Shown one piece after another: positions 56,862 through 64,000 of a stretch of 64,000 nucleotides of DNA. Positions within the stretch are counted from its first letter, which is position 1; each line of letters starts with the position of its first letter. The notes under the pieces were generated by a model. The model was not told where the DNA came from. It was given only the letters and a program-made list of their open reading frames with translations, and did no database searches. Made by a program: the position numbers and the translations under genes. The stretch comes from Periplaneta americana (Eukaryota > Arthropoda > Insecta > Blattodea > Blattidae): NCBI RefSeq assembly GCF_040183065.1, contig NC_091127.1:110363834-110427833 (forward strand), in the 5' to 3' direction.

Positions 56862-57268
56862 ACGTCACTCTAATTTCCGGCAGCCAATCACGTTGCAGGT
56901 CGGCTACATTTAAACATGTGCGTCTTGTGATTTGCTGATGAAGACGTTATGCATTTCCTAAGGCCGGATAAATACTTAATGTAATCGCCCGCCATTTGGC
57001 CTCTTTCGTTGGCGTTCGCAGAAAGCACACAAGTACGTTATTTGCCGCTCAATTATTTGCTGAATTACAGTGCGTTTGATTTATTATCATAGGAGCTACG
57101 ACATGATAATGTTTAACGGTGTGACAAATAGATTCGTCTGGTAGGCCTAGCTCGGCAACGAAAGAACAAAAATGGCGAACGATACTACCTACCTAGACTT
57201 TATAGAGCCTTTACTTCCTAAGACGTAAGCAAAGAGGAGGAGTCATGCCGGGAATAACCGCGTCGCGA
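56862..57268. mobile_element. Foldback MITE, copy 2 of the inverted pair
   Basis: The reverse complement matches 47730-48140 nearly throughout (CTAATTTCCGGCAGCCAATC, GCGTTCGCAGAAAGCACAC, GAGCTACGACATGATAATGT, TTCCTAAGACGTAAGCAAAG). Differences are scattered substitutions and small indels, and copy 2 carries a TAGGCCTA at 57144 that copy 1 lacks. Confidence 0.8.
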
Positions 57269-57814
57269 GATTGATCTTTTCAAGCATAGGCCTACTATAT
57301 CTACTCATTTAAATATTTACTCTAAGTTCAAAATTTGGCGTAGCATGTTTTGGAAATAAAATTTACCTTTAGCACGTTTTGGAAATAAAAATATTGATTT
57401 TAGCATTTATTTTTGGAAATAATTATATTCAAAAGTACTGTACTACTGGCTGCTTCAAAACAAAGATATGCAGGGGTGGATTTAGAGGGGGGGCCATTCC
57501 CCTCTTTAAGCTGACTAAAATTTGTTAGTCTGTGGGCAAGGTCACAGTCTCCTTTTTACGTATTTTATTTTCTAGAACTCAAATGCCCTGTCCGCCGACA
57601 TGTACAAGTGACCTCTTACAGGGAAGAACCATTCATACTTAATGTTGTTCGTTAAGCAAAATTTATGCAGCATGGATAACATGGCATAGTTTATTATTTT
57701 TTCCTATGCAAGAGTCACAGAATAGTCTTATTTACTTCACATTACCACTTTTTATCATTGGTAGCACAGTATGGTCGAGGACAAAAAAATTTCTCACCCA
57801 AAAGTGGGTCGCGC
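57269..57814. other. No gene seen
   Basis: AT-rich. It contains a short tandem of TAGCACGTTTTGGAAATAAA-like units at 57345-57420. Confidence 0.45.
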
Positions 57815-57837
57815 CTTCCAAAAGTTTGGGAACCACT
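57815..57837 (-). mobile_element. Solo hAT-type terminus
   Basis: On the minus strand it reads CAGTGGTTCCCAAACTTTTG, a classic hAT/MITE end. I do not find the opposite end, so the element is either larger than I can trace or truncated. Confidence 0.5.
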
Positions 57838-57840
57838 GGT

Positions 57841-58734
57841 CTAGCAAAACAAACCATCCAAGTACAGGTCCCGTCACGTCAAAACATTCTCCTCGAGAAT
57901 CCCAGCCTGTCCATGCCATTGACAGTCCGTGATGTTTCCTGTATATGTGAACGTTACCAAACAAAATACGTTTTGCAATATTTTGACGTAATCCAGTCTA
58001 GCTGGCCTGGATTCGATTCTCGGCGGGGCCAGAAATTTCCATGTAAAATTTCTCCCTTGGGATTAGGAGAGATGGCGGTGCATAACTTCTAATCACTAAA
58101 TTGTGCACCAATATGCCTGGGTTAAATCCCAAATCTCTCCGCAGTGCAAATGAAGAGAAGGCATATGTCACTACTGATAGTGATTCGTCCGTCGGATGGA
58201 GACATTAAGCCTGACAGCCCACTTGTGCTACTCGACAGGAGTAGGCTACGTGCCGGCACCGGGTTTCCCCTTCTCCCTTCCTCACCCATTCCCTACACTA
58301 CACTTAAGGCTGGTTCACAATACACCAGGAATGGAAATGAGACCGAGAACGGAAATAATGTTAAAATAAATGTATTTAAATCTGAGCATTCACAATAGTT
58401 AACACATACACATACACGACATAACTCTTCACACTACACATCATGCATAACGTGGTCTACCGAAGTGGTGTGCAACTTGAAAATGGGTCATAGTCCTACC
58501 ATCTATCCGGAACCAAAATCACCCAAGGGAAGTGGGTAGGCATTAGACACACACATACACATTTTGACGTAACGTCAATGCCACGTCACGCACCAGTAAC
58601 GTTACGTCAAAATATTGCAAAATCCGTTGTATATGGTAACTTTCACATATACAGGCAACATCCCAGACGGTCTGAGATTCTCGAGGAGAATGTTTTGACG
58701 TGACGGGACCTGTATGTGGACGGTTTGTTCACCC
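57841..58734. mobile_element. Foldback element interrupted by a SINE
   Basis: Arms 57841-57993 and 58602-58734 are inverted copies sharing ACAGGTCCCGTCACGTCAAA, ACATTCTCCTCGAGAATC and TTTTGCAATATTTTGACGTA. A tRNA-SINE (58000-58300) starts directly after the left arm. Repeated ACGTTACGTCAAAAT words near 58600 show further internal palindromy. Confidence 0.75.
58000..58300 (+). repeat. tRNA-SINE inside the foldback
   Basis: Box-B-like GGATTCGATTCTCGGCGGGG follows a box-A-like TCTAGCTGGCC. The body has TTTCTCCCTTGGGATTAGGA, GTCCGTCGGATGGAGACATT and AGGAGTAGGCTACGTGCCGG. It is a third SINE family, distinct from 27745 and 6478. Confidence 0.65.
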
Positions 58735-59224
58735 CAAAAGAAAAAAAATCAAGGGGTTTTTAATCTGGAGACCTGGCCGGCCATTCTACTGGTCCACGTC
58801 GACCAATCCAATATCCAGGGAACTGTTCCTCCAGTCTGTTGCAACATTTCTCTGGCTTAACCTACCAGAACGAGAATGATATCAATTCTTTTCTCTTTCG
58901 ATAATGTCATCACGAAAATCAAGATATTTGTTAAAGGAAAGCTTCAAATAATCACAACACTGCATTGAAACTGTCACAGATTAACCAAACAGTAAAGCAG
59001 GAAAAGTTAATTACCAGAATTGCATAAAAATACTTTTTCTAAAGCCTCCTTAGTACAGTACCATGTTATAAAATATCTGTAGATGCAGTAACTAATGTTT
59101 GTGACATTATTACAGTTATCTTTATATAACTTGAAAACGATTAGAGATATCTCAAAACGGATTGCACCATTGTTTTTATCAGAAAATTTCACATGATTTT
59201 GAGTACCTACATGACCCCCTTTCC
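58735..59224. other. No gene seen
   Basis: No recognisable gene. Near 58780 is ACCTGGCCGGCCATTCTACT, which could be a trace of a transposase gene on the minus strand, but I cannot support it. Confidence 0.4.
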
Positions 59225-59397
59225 ATTTAAAATTTCAAAGTTGCATTCAAAATGGCGGCTTTTGAGATAGCTGAGAGCTAGAATCGAATGTGTCACTGGT
59301 AGAGCATTTGGTCTTACAAATACTGGTAACACCTATAGTAATCGAAAATCAAGCATATGGAAGATTTTTATATGGTTCCAGACTTTTGATTCACCAT
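59225..59397. repeat. Dispersed TE end (inverse of 10361-10500)
   Basis: Shares GTCACTGGTAGAGCATTTGG and CTTACAAATACTGGTAACAC with the other copy in inverse. It ends CAGACTTTTGATTCACC and runs into a dinucleotide microsatellite exactly where the TIR would end. Confidence 0.65.
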
Positions 59398-59451
59398 GCG
59401 CGCGCGCGCGCGCACACACACACACGCACGCACGCACACACACACACACAC
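59396..59451. repeat. (GC)n(AC)n alternating purine-pyrimidine tract
   Basis: 56 bp of strict purine/pyrimidine alternation (GCGCGCGC, then ACACACAC with some GC steps). It is capable of adopting Z-DNA under supercoiling. Confidence 0.9.
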
Positions 59452-59599
59452 TATATAAATTAATAGCCTAAATATTAAATATCAATTCAATACTTAGGCC
59501 TACTTGATTCGCAAAATTGTGGTTGAACATTCCATAGGCACTCGTATTTGCGATAATGTTCAATAAAGCTAATCGTACTTGCCACCATTTTCAGCTTGA

Positions 59600-59895
59600 A
59601 AGGGCCACCATCACCAAACAAAACAGTTTTCAGTTTATTCACGGCCACCTAAAACAATTAGCCTCTCGCTACATGCTACTGTTGAACGAAACACGCACAA
59701 GATACTCACCAGCCTTGGGTAGCATTCAGTTGTCGCATGCGTTTTCATTATTATTAGTGAAAAAAGCATGCACAATTGAATGTGTTTCGTTTACTCTTGC
59801 ATGCATTGCTTCAATGCGTAAAAATTGAATTGTGTAGATGCACCTTAACACAGTTTCTTCCGTGACGTATATCGAGAACTAGGATTTTATTGTTA

Positions 59896-59930
<35 letters not shown>

Positions 59931-60620
59931 TTAGGGGTGTATTAAGTGAATCACTAAATATATATTGATATTAAATAAATAATTCACTTGAAAACAACAA
60001 TCTATTTCACTGGTGCAGACTTTTCACAGTTCAATTTTTCATGAGTTTACACATGCAATCTGAGGAGAATATTGAAACAATAAAGTGGAAAACGAACGTT
60101 CAATTAAACGTGCATCAACACAGTTCAACTTTTCTTTCAACTTTAAGCATCAAGCAATGCATGCAAGAGTGAACGAAATGTATTCAATTCATTCATTCAG
60201 TGTTCTGCCCAAGGGCAGGTCTTTTATTGCAAACCCAGCTTTCTCCAATCTTTCCTATTTTCTGCATTCCTCTTTGTCTCCTCAAATGATTCATATATCT
60301 TAATGTCGTCTATCATCTGATATCTTATTCTGCCCCAAACTCTTCTCTCGTTCACCATTCCTTCCAGTGCATCCTCCAGTAGGTAGTTTCTTCTCAGCCA
60401 GTGACCCAACCAATAAATTGTGCATGCTTTTTTCCACTAAAAATGAGAGCGCATGCGGCAATTGAAAGCTATCCATCACTAATGGGTAGGTATCTTGTGC
60501 GTATTTCGTTCAACAGTAGCATGTACCGAGTAGCTGATTGTTTTAGGTGGCCGTGAATAAACCTTCGAGGATATAATAAACTGAAAATTCTTTTGTTTTG
60601 TGATGGTAGCCCGTGCATGG
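59600..60620. mobile_element. Foldback element with a LINE fragment inserted in one arm
   Basis: Left arm about 59600-59850; right arm about 60100-60620. Shared inverted words include GTTTATTCACGGCCACCTAA, AACGAAACACATTCAATTG, TGCATGCATTGCTT and the CATGCACAATT junction. The right arm is broken at about 60188 and resumes at about 60412 around the LINE scrap. A (TAT)n run lies in the middle (59890-59931). Confidence 0.75.
60190..60410 (-). mobile_element. LINE scrap (RT C-terminal tail), copy 2, inserted in the foldback arm
   Basis: The minus frame MGHWLRRNYLLEDALEGMVN followed by RIRYQMIDDIKIYESFEETK and DWRKLGLQ is the same tail as at 36655-36885. The 3' stub ends CCTGCCCTTGGGCAGAACAC. The intact opposite arm of the foldback gives the empty-site sequence. 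Confidence 0.85.
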
Positions 60621-60849
60621 GTCGTCTTGCTGTACATGCTTTGTAAAACAGGTCCTACTTTGTAGGTTGTATTCTCCTCACCTATAATTAAAATCTAACC
60701 ATTTTCCATAAAAATACAGATTAACATGAAAATGGTACATACAAAACACATTATATCATATATCCTAACCTAGCTTATTAACAAACAAAAAAGTGTATAA
60801 TTCAATAGTCAGCATTATTCATGTAATACCTTTGTCAGTTCGTGTCATA

Positions 60850-61770
60850 AACTGCAACAGCTGATGTTCTAAGCTGTTTCACCTTGAAGAGGAACAATCC
60901 AATATTTTGTTCGCATTCTCTATTCCCCACGAGGTCAAGACATGCAAGCAGATCCCTATTCCGACCTAGTATTGAGGGTGGTAGATATTTTCTTCGAAGA
61001 TGCTCTGTTTCCTTACAGTGCGCTAGAATGTGCTCTCATGACTTCTTTTTCACACATAATTAAAAGATGCCATCTCCTTTGGTGACAATTTCATGACCCT
61101 TCCATACACTTAATCTTAGCCACGTCAAATTCCTCTCTACTATCTTTACTATACAAATTTATAGTCACCCCTCCCCCATTAAATATGAGGTCTGACTATA
61201 ACTGCAGTGAGGATTTTTCAGAACATAGGAACTCAATCTCTTGCCTCTTGGTGCAAGAGATTCACATTACGCCATGCATTTTGTCTATTATTTGCTCCTT
61301 TTTCCCTACACCCTACCCATTCCTATATGATGTAGCTCTCTTTGCAGTTTATAAACCCATCCTTTCCCCTCCAACCCTCTTCTTCTGAAACTCTGTAACA
61401 AATCACCCGTAAAACTCCTTTAATACCCCGCATTAGCTGTGTTTCTTCCAATGCCAGGAATTCACAGTCTGTTCAGTGATCTCCATACCTCTGTCTCATT
61501 CCCTCGTCCTGCGACCTGCTTGATTTCTTTCGCTGCATTACATTGCCATTGTGCCTTTTTTTCCCCAAATACAATGTCCTTGTACAGTTTCTTATGTGCT
61601 ACATATATTTCTTGCTCCTCATCATCCCTTATGCACCTAAAAATCCGCAATGCTTGATCCATTTTCCTTTTAGTCTTCCTACAATCATTGTCATAAAAAA
61701 TAGTAATTTCTTGTGTCTTCTTTCGGTTCCCCTTTAACTTCAAGTCATAAAAAATATGGTAACCACTTAG
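60850..61770 (-). mobile_element. Degraded LINE fragments
   Basis: In minus sense 61743-61462 reads FYDNDCRKTKRKMDQALRIF and EEQEIYVAHKKLYKDIVFGE, the linker region between endonuclease and RT of arthropod LINEs. Lower down (61180-60870) a frame with AHCKETEHLRRKYLPPSILG resembles the C-terminal Cys-His segment after RNase H. The two may come from different copies. Both are heavily mutated. Confidence 0.6.
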
Positions 61771-61804
61771 AATGACCTGACAAAGAAAGGTAAGTTCAAA
61801 TTCA

Positions 61805-61811
61805 ATTCACA

Positions 61812-61855
<44 letters not shown>
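61805..61855. repeat. (ATT)n microsatellite
   Basis: A TTATTATTATT run of about 48 bp. Confidence 0.95.
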
Positions 61856-61856
<1 letters not shown>

Positions 61857-61929
61857 AATATTTTTGACGTGGAATGGTATAAATCCCAATTCTTGGAAAG
61901 GAAGAGGAAGATTAAAACAGTAATAGAAT

Positions 61930-62220
61930 GAACAGAAATTGATCAAGGTGTCAAACAAGGGTGTGCTCTTTCATCCATATTGCTTTTCATTTCTGTATCA
62001 AGCTGCCATTAAGGAATGGCAGTAAGTTTTAGGTAGAGATTTTATTTTAAGAGATATACCTTTAAATACTATACTGTTCGTAGATGCATAGTATCACAGA
62101 CGAAAATGAATTATGTTGAAAATAAATTAAATAAATTTAGACAATTACTATGCAATATAAAACGAACATTATTTTTAAAAGACATTATGTTCTGAAACTA
62201 TTTTAAAATTTCATAAAGTT
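61930..62220 (+). mobile_element. Degraded LINE RT fragment
   Basis: The plus strand reads EIDQGVKQGCALSSILLFIS (RT motif 4 type, GVRQGCxLSPxLFN) and, after frameshifts and stops, LNTILFVDA where LFADD would be expected. Short and dead. Confidence 0.5.
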
Positions 62221-62334
62221 AAGGATACCGGTATTTCAGTGTAACATACTATGGGTGTCTGAATTGTGGACATTTACCACAAAACAAATTCAACAGAGCA
62301 GCAAAGCAGGTGCGCCGCTAGCGGGGCAGAGAGT

Positions 62335-62550
62335 AAAGAGACGTGTCAGTCCACCACTGTGGAGTAACAGCATGTCTGACCGTGAAATGAGTGGGCTCTG
62401 GTTCAAATCCTGGTTGGGGTTTTTTCAAAGTTTTACCTCAAGCAAATGAAGCAGAATTGCTGGGCAACTTTCGGTATTGGAGTTCGGACTCATTTCGCCA
62501 TCATCATCACCATCACCATCACCATCACCATCACCATCACCATCATCCAT
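62335..62550 (+). repeat. tRNA-SINE with (CACCAT)n hexamer expansion
   Basis: CACTGTGGAGTAACAGCATG and GGTTCAAATCCTGGTTGGGG form the head. The body is TTTTTTCAAAGTTTTACCTC, TGCTGGGCAACTTTCGG and GGACTCATTTCGCCATC. A (CACCAT)n run at 62497-62545 follows. Same broad family as 27745. Confidence 0.75.
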
Positions 62551-62939
62551 ATCATAGCCCAGGTATAGTTCACGGTAAATCTATTCCATTTATTGAAAAT
62601 ACAAATAAACTACTATATAAGCCTGTTTATAAGCAATATAAATACCTATTATATTTGAAGCAATGCTTAGTTACAGTATTTAAATTTTGCTTCTGTTATT
62701 ATATATACGTTATAAAATACGTAAATAACTTACTTTAGTTATATTACAAAGAGGGGAGATGATGTCCGCTAAGATGATGCTTGCTTATATACCCAATGAT
62801 ATTTTATAAACTCCGAATCCTCTATAGAAGTCAAGAATATAATAGATCAAATAGTACAATATAGAGACAAAAGGTTATACACAAATGCTTACAATGGAAC
62901 CATTTAGAATATCATTACAAACATATAACAAATTATAAA
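62551..62939. other. No gene seen
   Basis: AT-rich spacer between two SINEs. Confidence 0.5.
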
Positions 62940-63125
62940 ATCGCTATGGTGGCTCATTGCTTATATGCCAGGAGGCCAGGTTCAAATCCTATTCCATCCT
63001 GAATGTGTAAGTCATCTTAGACAAGCCTGTGTGGTCCAGACAACACAGGATTCTCCAAATACTACGGTCCTCCTGTAACATCCCGACAATTCTCCATCAT
63101 CATTTATTACAGATGCTATGTAAAC
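62940..63125 (+). repeat. tRNA-SINE
   Basis: TCGCTATGGTGGCTCATTGC and box B GGTTCAAATCCTATTCCATC form a tRNA-like head. The body contains ACAAGCCTGTGTGGTCCAGA and GTCCTCCTGTAACATCCCG. Confidence 0.65.
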
Positions 63126-63272
63126 CCACCGTTATTAGACAGAAAAATATAACTATTTATAATTTATAAACTTACTAGAAAACGAAATATTGAAAGACCT
63201 AGGAAATACGGGAGAGAACTTCAAACAAACCTTTGTGAACCTAGAAAAGGCCAGAAGGCCAAATCTGTGCAG

Positions 63273-63275
<3 letters not shown>

Positions 63276-63310
<35 letters not shown>
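63276..63310. repeat. (ATT)n microsatellite
   Basis: About 33 bp of TTATTATT following GGCCAGAAGGCCAAATCTGT, which may be a LINE 3' end. Confidence 0.85.
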
Positions 63311-63469
63311 AAGGTGGCCCACATATGATGTTGAATTGAATTGAATAGCCTAATGTTTCACTGAGGGATAGTCTATTTCTCACAAGGTGAGCTAATCAGC
63401 ACAAGGGGTTTTTCAGCTGTCTAACTGATCCACACTATCATTATCACTTTTCACTAGTACTGTCTTTGC

Positions 63470-63770
63470 ATGTCTTTCTTACATCTCATTATATTGGTCC
63501 AATGTCTTGCTGTTCGTTTTCTGAATATATCTACCCATCTGTGGGATATTTTACCAATGTAGGGGTCCCACATTGTGATCTTCTGCGTTCATCTGTTATC
63601 GCTAGTCTCACTACAAGGCCTCTCCTCTTCCATTTCGTCATTATGGCTAGCTGCATGGCATCTACTGTTGCTGACATCTCTTGCAGTGCTTCGTTTGGAA
63701 TTCTGTCACTCAATGTTATACCTGGAATCTTTCTCGACTCTCTACTTCGGCAGGCTTAATTTTTGTAAAA
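63470..63770 (-). mobile_element. LINE fragment (RT C-terminal region)
   Basis: The minus frame reads IPGITLSDRIPNEALQEMSA then AMQLAIMTKWKRRGLVVRLA, matching the tail of LINE RT proteins (RxxNEELRExxxVxD, then KWxWxGHVARL), where GHV has become GLV. The rest is out of frame. Confidence 0.7.
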
Positions 63771-64000
63771 TAAATCCTGACCTTTCGAAATCTCGTTAGA
63801 ACACGGGATCTATTAGATTTGGTCATGGACAACATTCCATTGGGCCCCACTCCTGAGGTACGGGGGGGGGGCAGCCTTGATATTTTGAAAGGAATTTTTG
63901 AAATTATTTTGGATATTCTGGTTCTCTTCCTCAATAAATCTGGCAACTTCTGCTTGAATCATTTTTTTCTAAAGTTACATCTTAAGAAGATGCAGCTTCT

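Noticed and set aside
47730..57268. A Polinton/Maverick-type giant element with 400-bp TIRs
   Set aside because: No DNA polymerase B, integrase, ATPase or capsid-like frame lies between the repeats, and each repeat is itself a palindromic MITE.

Overview
This looks like insect nuclear DNA: AT-rich, gene-poor and crowded with transposable elements (TEs). I infer a cockroach-type genome (Blattodea, Periplaneta-like). The basis is memory, not a search: the LINE reverse-transcriptase fragments with a LLVYADDVN core, and the tRNA-derived SINE with a TTTCCGAGGTTTTCCCTCAA body ending in CGTCGTAAAATAAC, match text I associate with American cockroach sequence.

Only one host gene is convincing. It is a small heat-shock protein gene (alpha-crystallin/Hsp20 family, lethal(2)essential-for-life-like) on the minus strand, with coding exons at 38410-38198 and 31101-30766. 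It also has a short 5' UTR exon (about 38757-38658), a TATA-like box and heat-shock-element-like sites at 38781-38847. Its 7.1-kb intron is filled with TE debris. A stack of nested insertions (38866-40710) begins about 20 bp upstream of the promoter. Four other coding exons with plausible splice or poly(A) signals (28067-28342 +, 42004-42260 -, 42883-43055 +, 47153-47266 -) remain unidentified.

Layout. 0-6.7 kb: no gene, then a 2.16-kb TIR element holding a 170-bp higher-order satellite, an 85-bp-arm perfect palindrome, and tRNA-SINEs. 6.7-15.5 kb: sparse, with one MITE and an internally deleted hAT with a CGGBP1-like gene. 15.5-22.4 kb: a 1.28-kb non-autonomous hAT, then a 3.88-kb nearly intact hAT (transposase with an intron and one frameshift) that landed inside a pogo/Tigger-like HTH remnant, then a hAT MITE. 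22.4-30.2 kb: a foldback element split by a DD82E-type Tc1/mariner, an intact mariner with an uninterrupted 350-aa transposase, SINEs, and a decayed DD34D mariner. 30.7-38.9 kb: the Hsp20 gene. 38.9-41.3 kb: nested TEs and a LINE. 42-43.2 kb: orphan exons. 44.4-46.9 kb: a 1.25-kb AGGCCTA-rich array bounded by inverted repeats and by 52-bp perfect direct repeats. 47.7-57.3 kb: a sparse stretch between two opposite copies of a 400-bp foldback MITE. 57.3-64 kb: foldback elements interrupted by a SINE and by a LINE, plus LINE scraps and SINEs.

There is no operon-like functional system here. The interest lies in the nested TE stratigraphy, several datable insertions, unusual 7-bp target duplications, and a strong excess of the palindrome TAGGCCTA across the window.
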